Made by a program: the position numbers and the translations under genes. Shown in pieces: positions 1 to 10,885 of a DNA stretch of 64,000 nucleotides. Positions within the stretch are counted from its first letter, which is position 1, and each line of letters opens with the position of its first letter. The DNA comes from Saccharum officinarum (Eukaryota; Streptophyta; Magnoliopsida; Poales; Poaceae): NCBI GenBank assembly GCA_020631735.1, contig CM036191.1, forward strand, positions 44,306,562 through 44,370,561. Reading direction: 5' to 3'. A model generated the notes under the pieces. That model was not told the origin of the DNA and ran no database searches. It saw only the letters and a list, made by a program, of their open reading frames with translations.

Positions 1-461
1 TATCATTCAATATACGATGCCTCTAGGTTCCACTCCATTTTAAGTCAAGCAGTGGAGCAACTTGGTTCAAGGCCCACCTAACATGGATTGTAGGGTCATC
101 ATATGCATTTGGCTTTGGGTCCTAGTCCATTTGTTGTTCAAACTTTGGTAGACCATGTGCTCAGCGAAAACGAGTGCACTAATTTATACGTTGATATGCT
201 TAAATGGTGTGATTGGCCATTACACAATGGGGATGTCAACTACACTAACTATATCATGGCACATAATAACCAGTAGACTTTGGTTTTGTAAAGGCTTCAT
301 CTCTACTTATTAAATATGCACATAAGATTTTCTAATTTTGATGTATTCATATATCAAATATTGTGAGGAATGTGATGGCAGTGATATATGTGATGCATTA
401 GTAATATTGAATGTAAAAATATTAGACAACAACAACCTCTATTTAAATTTAAATGTAATAA
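1..461. other. Left flank of CACTA-1, no gene seen
   Basis: AT-rich sequence with no convincing reading frame, repeat or RNA gene. It ends at the 3-bp target duplication (TAA, 462-464) of the CACTA element. Confidence 0.5.
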
Positions 462-483
462 TAACACTAGTACAGAGACGGGC

Positions 484-705
484 TTTACTCCCGGTGGGGA
501 ACCCCCTCTAGTCCCGGTTCCCCACCCGGGAGCAAGCATCCGGGACTAAAGGGGGGTCCTTTAGTCCCGGGTGAGGAACCGGGACTAAAGGAGGACCTTT
601 AGTCCCGGTGGGTAACACCAACCGGGACTAAAGGTGCCTCCTGACATGCCACGATGGCCAGCACCTTTAGTCCCGGTTGGTAATACGAACCGGGACTAAA
701 GGTTT
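484..705. repeat. Subterminal repeats, left end of CACTA-1
   Basis: Alternating direct and inverted copies of TTTAGTCCCGG and its complement CCGGGACTAAA, with one TTTACTCCCGG variant nearest the terminus. In En/Spm the TNPA protein binds short subterminal motifs of this kind; binding here is inferred from that. Confidence 0.9.
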
Positions 706-850
706 TTTTTCTTTTCTTTTCATTTTTTGTTTTCTTTTCAAAATAGGTTTTCGAAGTCGTATTGTACGCTGCTAATTATACATTTATACGCGCATATAGT
801 ATGTTTCGGTTCAAGCACAATGAACGTATTAAATCACACAATTCAAGCAT

Positions 851-852
<2 letters not shown>

Positions 853-940
<88 letters not shown>
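853..940. repeat. (AT)n microsatellite
   Basis: About 44 uninterrupted AT dinucleotides inside CACTA-1, between the left subterminal repeats and the 3' end of the TNPA-like gene. The Tyr/Ile-repeat reading frames over it are artefacts. Confidence 0.97.
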
Positions 941-943
<3 letters not shown>

Positions 944-1067
944 TGCATCATATATATATTTACATGCATGCATGCATATGTGTATTTTACATTATATTAT
1001 TTCATGTGCATATATTACAAAAGATTGCATTATAGTTGTTGTGACATAACGAGTTTCTTCTCATCCT

Positions 1068-4000
1068 CTAGCTTGGCTTCAATGGCAGTGTTGGGTCGAA
1101 GTAGAACTCGCCCTTGGAATCGATGACCTGCTCATTAAAAAATCCGGCTATAGACTCTTGAATTGCTTTGATTTGGTCTTGCCGTATGACCTTTTCCTCC
1201 AACCATCGAGTCTACAGGTTTGAATTAAAGGAAAATAAATTAATATATGTACATATATATATATAAAGACATAGTAACACAATCAATAATAATAATTAAA
1301 TGAATATATAGTGTATTTTTAACGTACTTTGAGTCTCTCTGTAGGAGTTCTTTGGGAGACCACCTTGATAAACTTGCAAACATAGTAACCACAGTAGTTG
1401 TTCCCCTGTTCCTGCCTCAGACACCACTTTACGAGAAAAAGATTTGTCATCCAATCTGGTGATCCGGTGAAAGCTATATGTTTAATTAATAAAGATGATG
1501 CGATTCAGGGGACTTACTTTCAATGGGATTACATTCAGTGGCGCTTTGCATTTTTCCATGTGTTGCTTCTCAATAAAGGTTTTCCAAACACTGCCCAATA
1601 AAAAATTTGCCACATCATTAGATATAGTTAATCATCATGTTTGTGTGTATATATAGTTGCTAGAGATCCCGAAATTACCTCTGGATAATATCTATCATAT
1701 CTTGGTAGTCTTGTTGTGGTTTTCTCATCGAGTCATAGATTATCAAGTGACTTTTCACCAGATCGATGTCCATCAATATCCAGTGATTGCTGCATATGTT
1801 TATAGGATATAACGCATAACACTCATTAATTAACTAGAATCAACATATGAGCCATTAAGGCTATGATCGACATGATTAACACTCACTTGAAGTTATAGGG
1901 AAAGAGTATATCCTTCTTGTGGCGTTGGTTCACTAAGAAGTTCATGAGGTTACTCTCTGACTCAGACTTCCAATTAGTCATTGGAGTAATTGGGTCTTTG
2001 AATACTATATGGGGATCAACAAAACCAATTTCATTGCATCCTTCCTTTCTGAGCTCTGTCATTGTAAATCTGCATATATATAGTACTTGTTAGGATAATT
2101 TATATGCATATACACACATATGATGAGTTTAATAATAGATCGAAAGAATTATTACTTACAGGCAATAGCAGCTAATGATAACTTTGTCCAGAGATGTCAG
2201 GTGGCATAGTTGATGAAATTCTGCAAAGTCAACATACATAACATCATCGCCACGAAACCAATGTTCGTCTCTAATTCTGACACCAACGCAGATGTCTCCA
2301 CTGGTAGACGCCTGCATGTACCACTTGTTTAGCAGGTACATTTGCGTCCCCAGATCAGATAAGGCTTGAGGGTTGTATAGACTCTGGCCTAGTACAAATT
2401 TTTTCTTCCAAATATCAACCTCCGCCGCACTCTCAATGTTTCCATCACCAAACATCTGGTAAAGGTCGAGACCAGTCTCATCAAGAAATTCACCAAGGTG
2501 ATCCAAATCGACATCCGGAGGTATGTTTGCCTGATGCATTAATCCTAAATTCGAACCATATTCATTACCAACAACTAGCGGGGGGATTGATTGGTGCGCT
2601 TGTTGTCCGAGTTGGGCAACTCCTTTCCCTGCCCGCTTCTTTTTCTGTGCCGCCTCAATTAACTTGGTGAGAGTGCGGTCATAGTCTGATAATGTTGATT
2701 TGGACGGCTTACGAGATTCCCGCTGTTGATGCTGGTAAGAAGTCACCTTTTTTCTTAAAATATCCGGAGCTACGAAGAAGTACGGTTTCTCTGGGTTTCT
2801 CCTTGCTTCTTGATTCAATTTAAGTTTGTCATAGAATCTAGACATGTCTTTTTTATATGCATCAGTTCCTTCTTCCTTCTCTTCAGATATTATTTTGGGA
2901 ATAGCCCTTGGTTTCACGGTGGCTTTCTTTGCAGGCGGGGACTGGTTCTTCGTTTGAGGGGCTGGCCTCTTGCTAGGCTTCTTGGTAGGCGGGGGCGGGG
3001 GAGGCGTTGGAGACCTCCTTGGAGGTGTTGGCAGCGGCGTTGGAGACCTCCTTGGAGGTGGCGGCTGCGGCGTTGGAGACCTCCTTGTAGAGGGTGTGGA
3101 TGCAGCCTCGTCTTCCAACATAATGTCATCGTACAGAGCACTATGATGATCTGGCGATTGAACAATTGGATTTAGGTTGGGGGAGGATCTGCTACAAAAA
3201 AAGGAATGACATATTATTATGAGCAGATTGTTAATTATTTAAGCCAATACAAATTAATGATGTAGTGTTTTCATCCGCACGTACCTATGGTGAGGTAGTT
3301 CAGGAGGAGGTGGAGCCGACATCCCTGGAATGATGATGTAGCGCTTGCGCCATAGAATGAATGTCTTCTCCGCTTCTCCTAGAGTCTTCTCACCATCACC
3401 TCCAGGAATATCAAGAGGCAAATCACTAAAACCTTTTTCAGCTTTATCTACCGAGATGGTGGCATATCCTTCTTGGATTATATTCCCATGAATCCTTGGT
3501 GTCTTGGTTCGGTCGATAGGATTAACAAGACCGATAGCCACCTTGATTGTGGAATTCTCCTTCGGAATGTGTAGCTCACACGTTGTACAAGGTTCAGTGA
3601 CGTCATCCACAGGGAAGTGCAGTCCTGTGTCCCCTTGATTTGGTATCTCCGTGGAAGCGCAGCTGCTTTTCAACTGAACAGATTGGCTAATGTTGATTCC
3701 TGGCTCTGATGCCTGCTTGCTTGCACTCACTGCTATTTGCACTTGCCTTTTGATTTCCTCCTGCATTCTCGCTTCAAGGTTTTTTTCCCGCTCCTGTGCT
3801 TCACGCACCGCTTCCTCCAACCTCTGGAGTCGTTGTGCCTCTTCTTCCTTCTTTCTCTGGCGACTTCTGTAGGAAGGTCTGTCCTGAGGGAATCCATGCT
3901 CCCACGAGACACTTCCTTTGCCTCTAGTTCGGCCACCATGTTCAATAGTCCCGATGGCGTATGTCAGCTCATCCTTATCTCTGTTGGGCCTGAACGCACC

Positions 4001-5055
4001 ACTAGCAGTAGCTCTCTGAGCATAAAACAATCTTTCTGCTGCTTCTTGCAGTCTTGCGCCATAAACGCACTTCCCTGTCTCCTGGTCTAGTGTTCCCCCA
4101 TGAGCGAAAAACCAATTCTTTGCACGTTCTCCCCACTCGAGTGATTCTGGTCTGATACCCTTGGCAAGAAGGTCTGCTTCCATTTTGTTCCACTTCTTAA
4201 TGGCAGTCGGGTAGCCACCTGATCCCAAGGTATGGTGGTATGTCTTCTGTTGGGCATTACGTTGGTTCTTTATCACTCGACTCACACCCTCTTCCGAAGT
4301 CTTGTACTGTACAAACTCATCCCAATAGGGCCTCTGCTTTGAGATCGGGCCTGGGACAGTAAAATCTGGTGCTATGTTCTTCTTGACATACGTCGTGTAT
4401 AGGTGTTTCTTCCAAGTCTGAAACTGGGTGGCCATCTTCTTCATTGCCCAATCCCTAACTCGCTCCTTCAATTCATCACCATCTATTATATCATCATAAT
4501 CATCTGTTTGGAGCGTGAAATGTACCAAGACATCATTCCAAATTAACGCCTTGTCACGATCGGAGACAAAACTGATATGAGGAGCATTGGTCTTCTTCTT
4601 CCATTCACGGGTACTAATCGGGAGCCGGTCCCGTACAAGGTAACCACAGTGGTGCACAAATTTCATTTTATTCGGCCCCCCCGGTTCTCCTGTATCCACA
4701 TTGAACTCCGAGATGATGAAGCGACCCTCCAATGGCTTTTTGGGACCTCGAACATTTTTACTCTTCGTTGTAGTTGTTGATGTCGATCCAGAGGGCTACA
4801 AAACATAAACATTATTTTTAATGTCATGAGCACACATAAGACATATGATAATATATATATATATAGCTAATAATAAAAAATATATACTTGGCCAATATGT
4901 TGTTGCTCATTTTGTTCAAGAGCTAAGTACTGACTCCCGTCATCTACATCCTCTTGCACGTTATTTTTAGCACCATCATCGCCGGCAACTTGAGTGCCAG
5001 TGTTGATCAAATTCATCATCAACTCCTCCTCATCCATATTTCTCGGGTCGGCCAT
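1068..5055 (-). CDS. TNPA-like transposon protein with C-terminal Ulp1/C48 peptidase domain
   Basis: Second gene of CACTA-1. Probable exons: 5055-4888, 4795-3285, 3191-2160, 2069-1887, 1789-1679, 1590-1518, about 1473-1328 and 1211-1068 (TAG stop). All introns have GT donors and AG acceptors, and phases agree except at exon 6/7, where one nucleotide is out of register; either my acceptor is wrong or there is a frameshift. Exon 1 is acidic (MADPRNMDEEEL). Exon 2 has the plant transposase Ptta/En/Spm module (MKKMATQFQTWKKHLY), a long Glu/Arg-rich coiled coil and a conserved C-terminal segment. Exon 3 begins with Pro-rich SPTP repeats. The last exons encode a Ulp1-like fold: NNHWILMDIDL (His codon 1785-1783), IIYDSM and NNYCGYYVC (Cys codon 1393-1391). 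In En/Spm, TNPA binds subterminal repeats; the peptidase role in transposition is not established. Start chosen because the same MADPR start follows a splice acceptor in CACTA-2. Confidence 0.82.
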
Positions 5056-5526
5056 CTAGCTTCAAAAAACAAAACCAATATATAGTACGTCAACCATGTA
5101 GTCATTCATCATATGAGAAAAGTCTATGTTAATAATATAAGTATAAGTCATTATGAAATGTAAGTATATGTGTCTTATTGCTCATATAGCCATTACTATT
5201 TCCGAAATGATAAGAATTTATTTTCTTCTTCTACAGGCGATCTCTGATGCTATGATATAAAGTTTGAAGATAGTCTTCCCGGAAAAAAATATGTAATGCT
5301 CATATTACTTTAGCAACATTAATATATTATATCTGTATATTCAAAGTTCACAAATGAAGAAACATGTGTTATTTTTGATAAACTAAAAAACGCTTAGTTT
5401 ACAAACTGGGTATCAAAATTGAGTTCCTATTTGACCATTATATATCCTACAACAAATCCTTCAAAAAAAACCCTACATGAATATATTTGGATAAAATTTC
5501 GTTAACAAACATTGATCTATGTCCTC
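5056..5526. other. AT-rich leader intron region of the TNPA-like gene
   Basis: AT-rich stretch between the GC-rich 5' exon candidate (5527-5820) and the start codon at 5055. By analogy with CACTA-2, where a donor near 61510 and an acceptor just before 61954 are visible, it is probably a 5' UTR intron. Confidence 0.45.
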
Positions 5527-5712
5527 GGTGGAGGGCCTCGGGCGCGGAGGAGGGCGCGGTGGAGGGCCTCGGGCGCGGAGGAGGGCGCGGTGGAGGGCCT
5601 CGGGCGCGGAGGAGGGCGAGGGCGCGGTGGAGGGCCTCGGGCGCGGAGGAAGGCGCGGTGGAGAGCCACGGGCGCGGAGGAGGGGCACGGGCGCGCGCGG
5701 TGGAGGCCGCAC
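5527..5712. repeat. 31-bp GC-rich minisatellite
   Basis: About five to six head-to-tail copies of a 31-bp unit beginning GGTGGAGGGCCTCGGGCGCG; the first three start at 5527, 5558 and 5589 and later ones are degenerate. It lies in the presumed 5' leader of the TNPA-like gene. Because 31 is not a multiple of 3, all frames read similar Arg/Gly/Pro-rich strings, which explains the overlapping open frames here. Confidence 0.9.
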
Positions 5713-5830
5713 GAGGAAGAAGACGGCGGCGCCGGTGTCACGGAAGACGAACGGACGCGGTGCGAGGAGAAGAGGGCGGCGGTGTTCGACGAGGAAGAAG
5801 ACGAGCGGATCGATCTGCAGGCGCCGGAGG

Positions 5831-5837
5831 TTATATA
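5831..5837 (-). promoter_or_regulatory. Probable TATA box of the TNPA-like gene
   Basis: TATATAA on the minus strand, directly downstream of the central repeat block and followed by a GC-rich leader. The same arrangement (repeats, TATA, GC-rich leader, intron, MADPR start) is seen in CACTA-2 at 61207. Confidence 0.65.
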
Positions 5838-5844
5838 GCAGAGG

Positions 5845-6035
5845 AGAATTACTCCCGGTTCCAGCCGGTGAGTAAAGGTACCTTTACTCCCGGTGCGTGT
5901 TACCAACCGGGAGTAAAGGTATACCTTTACTCCCGGTTGGTAACACGCACCGGGAGTAAAGGCTTTTTTTGGCGGGCCACGAAACTGCAGCCCACCTTTA
6001 CTCCCGGGTGGGCTTCCCACCCGGGAGTAAAGGTG
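5845..6035. repeat. Central block of subterminal-type repeats in CACTA-1
   Basis: Inverted copies of TTTACTCCCGG / CCGGGAGTAAA arranged like the element's terminal repeats but located in the middle of the element, between TNP2 and the TNPA-like gene. CACTA-2 has the equivalent block at 60915-61198 with the TTTAGTCCCGG spelling. Confidence 0.9.
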
Positions 6036-6060
6036 GCCTGCAGTTTCGTTTCCCGCCTGT

Positions 6061-6480
6061 TTTAAGGAATAGTCTTGTTAAATACAATAGAAATGCAATA
6101 GTTTTTATTAAATACATAGTAAATTAAATAAAAGGCATAAAATTATTTTGTTAAAAATATGAATTTTATTTTTGTTTATTGCACATAGGAAAAATCGATA
6201 ACCTAACTTTTTTTATTTTTTGTTAGAATTATGAAACATAATGTAACTAATATTTATTATTTCGTTAATGCAAAATGTATTGTTTAATTAAAATTATTAA
6301 AATTATTGGTTTTGGACAGGAAATTTGTTTTCACATCATTTTAACGTTAATATTTTAATATTTCATCACTCAGTAACCAAATCAAACATTGATTTAATTT
6401 GAAACATGACATAATAAACATCTGAATTCACAATTATTACATAATATCTCAAACACACACTATATTAAATCACTATATCA
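6061..6480. other. AT-rich 3' flank of TNP2 in CACTA-1
   Basis: AT-rich, no gene. Part of it (for example near 6310-6350, TTGGTTTTGGACAGGAAATTTG) is homologous, inverted, to 60600-60640 of CACTA-2, so it is an old part of the element. Confidence 0.6.
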
Positions 6481-9400
6481 TCAAGTGGGCACAGCAGTGA
6501 ACTTCTTCTTTACGTATGTCCCTTGGTTATGATCGCTTCGTAACCATGGAGTGTCCTCATCATTTACCAAGATGCTAGGGTCTTTGTTCACTTTGAAGGG
6601 CGGAATTCGGTCATCCTTTTCATATTCTTCTGACATGTCCGACTTGTCCTCAATTCCCACGATGACTCTTTTCCCTGAAAGAACTATGTGGCGCTTTGGC
6701 TCTTTGGTTGAGTCATTATCGTTTTTCCCTCTTTTTGGTTTGGTAGACATATCATTGACATAGAACACCTGATTCACATCCTTGGCAAGGACGAATGGTT
6801 CGTCTTTGTACCCAATATTACTAAGGTCTACTGTTGTCATTCCATACTCGTTGTCTACTGTTACCCCGCCTCCGGTCACCTTGACCCATTGGCACTTGAA
6901 CAATGGGATCTTCAAAGTAGGTGCATATTCTAGTTCCCATATTTCATCTATGCGTCCATAATATGTCTGCTTATTCCCATTCGGGTCTGTGGCATCTATG
7001 CGGACACCACTGTTTTGGTTGGTACTCCTTTTATCTTGGGCTACTGTGTAGAATATGTTCCCATTTATCTCGTACCCTTTGTATGTGACGATATGCCATG
7101 ATGGTTGCATAGCCAATAAATACAGTTGCTCATGGATGCTCTCATCACCTTGACATTTTTTTCGCAACCAACCGCCGAAAGTTTCCATGTGCTTATGCGT
7201 AATCCAAGCTTCAGTCTTCCCTGGAAACTCGGATCGTAAGAGATCCTTGTGTGTCTCAATATACGGATCTACCAAAGAGGAGTTCTGTAGAACTGTGTAG
7301 TGCGCTTTATTGAAATAATCATCATCCATACCAATATATGTTTTCCTCCCTAGTGTCCCCTTTCCGCTTAGTCTCCCCTCATGTCTCGATTCAGGAACAC
7401 CAATCGAGTCAAGGTCGGGAATAAAGTCAACACAGAACTCAATGACCTCTTCTGTTCCATAGCCCTTGGCGATGCTTCCTTCTGGGCGAGCACGGTTGTG
7501 AACATATTTCTTCAGGACTCCCATGAATCTCTCTAAGGGGAACATGTTGTGTAGGAACACAGGACCGAGAGTGAAAATCTCCTTGACTAGGTGAACTAGG
7601 AGGTGTGTCATAATATCAAAGAAGGAAGGAGGGAACACTAACTCAAAGCTGACGAGACATTGAACCACATCATTCTGTAGTTTAGCTAGATCAGTTGGAT
7701 CAATTGCCTTCTGAGAAATTGCATTGAGGAATGCACATAGCTTTACGGTGGCTAGACGTACATTTGGAGGTAGAATTCCTCTTAATGCAACTGGAAGTAA
7801 TTGCGTCATGAGAACGTGACAGTCATGGGACTTTAAGTTACAGAATTTCTTCTCTGGCACATTTATAATACCCTTTATATTCGAGGAGAATCCAGATGGT
7901 ACCTTGATGTTGTTTAAGCATTCAAACATGATTTCCTTCTCCTCTTTGCTTAGAGTGTAGCTAGCAGGACGTAAGTAATGGCGTCCATCATCTGTCTTCT
8001 CTGGATGCAGGTTGTCTCTTTCTCTCAAACAACGTAGGTCCTGTCGTGCTTCAAATGTGTCCTTAGGCTTTCCATACACACCCATAAAGCCTAGCAGGTT
8101 CACACAAAGATTCTTCGTTAGGTGCATCACGACGATGGCCAAGGTACACGACCTTTCGACATTTTTTCAAGAATACACCTCTAATATCACCGAAGCAGTG
8201 TGTGCATGCATTATATCCCTTGTTTGACTGTCCTGAAAGATTACTTAGAGCAGGCCAATCATTGATTGTTACGAACAACAATGCTCGCAGATCAAAGTGT
8301 TCCTGTTTGTACTCATCCCACACACGTACACCTTCTTTATTCCACAAAATGAGAAGTTCATCAATAAGTGGTCTCAGGTACACATCGATGTCATTGCCAG
8401 GTTGCTTCGGGCCTTGGATGAGCACAGGCATCATAATGAACTTCCGCTTTATGCATAACCAAGGAGGAATGTTGTAGATACTTAGAGTAACAGGCCAAGT
8501 GCTATGACTACTGTTCTGCTCTCCAAAAGGATTGATACCATCTGTACTTAAAGCAAACCTTAAGTTTCTTGCGTCATTTGCAAACTCCGGGAATTCTCTG
8601 TCGATTGCTCTCCACTAGGACCCATCAGCAGGGTGTCTCAACATATTGTCTACCTTACGGTCTTCTTTGTGCCATCGTAACAATTTTGCATGTTCTTTGT
8701 TTCTGAACAGACGTTTCAAGCGTGGTATTATAGGAGCATACCACATAACCTTGGCAGGGATTTTCTTACGTGGACGTTCGCCCTCAACATCACCAGGGTC
8801 ATCTCGCCTGATCTTATACCGCGACGCATGGCATACCGGGCATGCATCTAATTTCTCGTACTCTTTGCCATGGTATAGGATGCAGTCATTAGGACATGCA
8901 TGTATCTTCTCTATTTCTAGCCCCATAGGACAGATAACTTGTTTTGCTTCGTAGGTAGTGGCGGGCAATTCATTGTACTTCGGAAGCATCTTCTTTTGGA
9001 TTTTTAGTAACTCTCCAAATCCCTTGTCAGATACACCATTCTTTGCCTTCCATTGCAGCAATTCTAGTGTGGTTCCCAACTTTTTCTGCCCTGCATCACA
9101 AGTTGGGTACAACAATTTCTTGTGATCTTCTAGCATCCGCTCGAACTTGATCTTCTCCTTTTCACTTTCACATTCTCTTTGTGCATCACGAATGACCTGA
9201 CAAAGATCATCAGCCGGCTCATCTTCTACGGCTACCTCTTCTTCAGCTTCTCCCATTGCAGTATCATTGAGGCACGCACCATCAGGAATAATATCATTGT
9301 CGTCCCATTTTTCTTCTTCATCTTCTTCCATTACAACACCGGTTTCTCCGTGCTTTGTCCAACAAATATAGTTTGGCATGAAACCCGACTTGAACAAGTG

Positions 9401-9577
9401 TGAATGAAGAGTCCTTGAGCAAGGATATTCCACTGTATTCTTACATATGGCACATGGGCAGCACATGAAACCGTCGCGTTTGTTTGTCTCGGCCGCACGT
9501 AATAAAGAATGCACGCCGTCAATGAACTCTTGTGAGCGGCGATCAGCATTATACATCCAATGACGGCTCATCTGCAT
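6481..9577 (-). pseudogene. TNP2-type CACTA transposase, disrupted
   Basis: Transposase gene of CACTA-1. The N-terminal part (9577-8615) has the transposase-associated domain (MYNADRRSQEFIDGVHS, then a Cys-rich CCPCAICKN) and the start of the TNP2 domain. The middle part continues through NDWPALSNLSGQSNKGYNACTHC. The C-terminal 553 codons (8142-6481) hold the DUF4218-type and DUF4216-type regions and end near TAVPT. Two lesions are visible: an in-frame TAG after ..RHPADGS (8615-8617), and a deletion at about 8131 of some 260 bp relative to CACTA-2, removing the FWELPYWKDL region and shifting frame. TNP2 is the En/Spm TNPD equivalent, the catalytic cut-and-paste enzyme acting in the nucleus; this copy should be inactive. 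Start is 9577 or the second Met at 9571. Confidence 0.93.
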
Positions 9578-9659
9578 TACATGACATAAATATCATATTA
9601 AAACCTAGATCATAATTAATTATTTATACAACATGCGTGCCACCACAAAAGATACAAAT

Positions 9660-10196
9660 TTATGAAAGCATCGCTACAATGTAGACAATCTCAACTACCA
9701 CTAAAAGAACTAAAGCTAAAATACATTTCAGGAGCACAAGGATTTCGTGACCAATCTCAACTAAAACAGACAGATCCCCCGATTGTGCAACATCTTTGGG
9801 CTTCTTCGGCTGGATCACTGTCTCATTAGCCGCCGTATCTGCCTGTTGTGCAAGATATTTTTGCACGAGTTCAACATACTCTTCCTCCCAGTAGAAGCCT
9901 GAACATCGTCCACTGCCATCCCACTGAAATTAAAACAAAAAAATTAGAACTTTAATCACAACCATCATGAAAATAGGTATAAACTAACCATAATCATTAA
10001 ATACGATAAAATAACTCACATTGCGATCCGGACACTTGTAGAAGATACGATCCTTGTTGGGACCCTCCTTCTTCACTCGGTACTCCATCACAATCTTCGT
10101 CTCATCATGACACTTGCCACATGGAATGAGAGGAAGGCCCGGCCTAAGTCGCTTTGAAAACCCATGAGAGGCCGAGGACCCGGAAGCAGTTGCCAT
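9660..10196 (-). CDS. GRF-type zinc-finger protein with hydrophobic C-terminus, CACTA-borne
   Basis: Two exons, 10196-10020 and 9923-9660, joined in phase 0 across a GTGAGT..CAG intron; 146 aa. It starts MATASGSSASH, with a putative zinc-binding set in IPCGKCHDE, FYKCPDRN and, after the intron, GRCSGFYWEEEY, which resembles the GRF zinc finger (Cys-x-Cys, then FYxC and CxFFxW). The last about 30 residues (from ILVLLKCILALVLLVVV) are strongly hydrophobic, like a membrane helix. It sits 83 bp upstream of TNP2 on the same strand, and CACTA-2 has the same gene in the same place, so it is part of the element rather than a captured bystander. Its role is unknown. The copy has no stop or frameshift. 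Confidence 0.8.
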
Positions 10197-10590
10197 CTAC
10201 TCTCTATACTCATTTTTTAATACACTATAAATTTCTTCTTTTATAAACAAATAAAATTAACAAACTATAAAATTATCTACATCTCTAAACAATGATATTT
10301 TTAACCTTCTTTCATGTAAATATGCAAGCTTAAAGTGATTTTGAGCTCAAATTGCTTACAAATGAAAAAAAAAACCACAATAAAGAACCATAAATATATA
10401 TAGTGAATAAAATAGCATAAGAAAATGGTAAAAAATGAGAGTATGAGATTGGTAACCTTTACAACTGAAGAATCGACGGAGGAATCGAAGAATGGATGGA
10501 GGAACAATGGAGGGAGGGAGGAAGCAAGAACACCAGTGAGCTTCAAAATGTGCTGAGCTCGGGCTCGGGGAGGAAGGAGGAGACGGCCGA

Positions 10591-10596
10591 TTTATA
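10591..10596 (-). promoter_or_regulatory. Probable TATA box for the GRF/TNP2 transcript
   Basis: TATAAA on the minus strand just inside the right subterminal repeats, about 395 bp upstream of the GRF start codon. Confidence 0.55.
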
Positions 10597-10602
10597 AAGG
10601 GA

Positions 10603-10885
10603 GAACATTTAGTCCCGGTTGATAGATCCAACCGGGACTAAAGGTAACTTTCCAACCCCGGGCGCAGCCACGGCCCGGGAGTAGACCTTTACTCCCGGTT
10701 GGAGCCACCAACCGGGAGTAAAAGTATACCTTTAGTCCCGGTTGGTGGCTCCAACCGGGACTAAAGGTCCTTGCCACCTCTGTCTGGCGCAGTAGCCGTT
10801 GGGCAGGGACCTTTAGTCCCGGTTGGAGCCACCAACCGGGACTAAAGGTATTTCTAGTCCCGGGGGCAAAAAATTCCGGGACTAG
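10603..10885. repeat. Subterminal repeats, right end of CACTA-1
   Basis: Inverted copies of TTTAGTCCCGGTTGG and CCAACCGGGACTAAA, with one pair spelled TTTACTCCCGG / CCGGGAGTAAA near 10688-10720. Confidence 0.9.

Noticed and set aside
762..1049. Open frames of Tyr/Ile repeats on both strands (also 26166-26500)
   Set aside because: They only translate (AT)n microsatellites.
5473..6065. Several long Arg/Gly/Pro-rich frames on both strands
   Set aside because: A 31-bp GC-rich minisatellite keeps all frames open; no domain and no conservation with CACTA-2.
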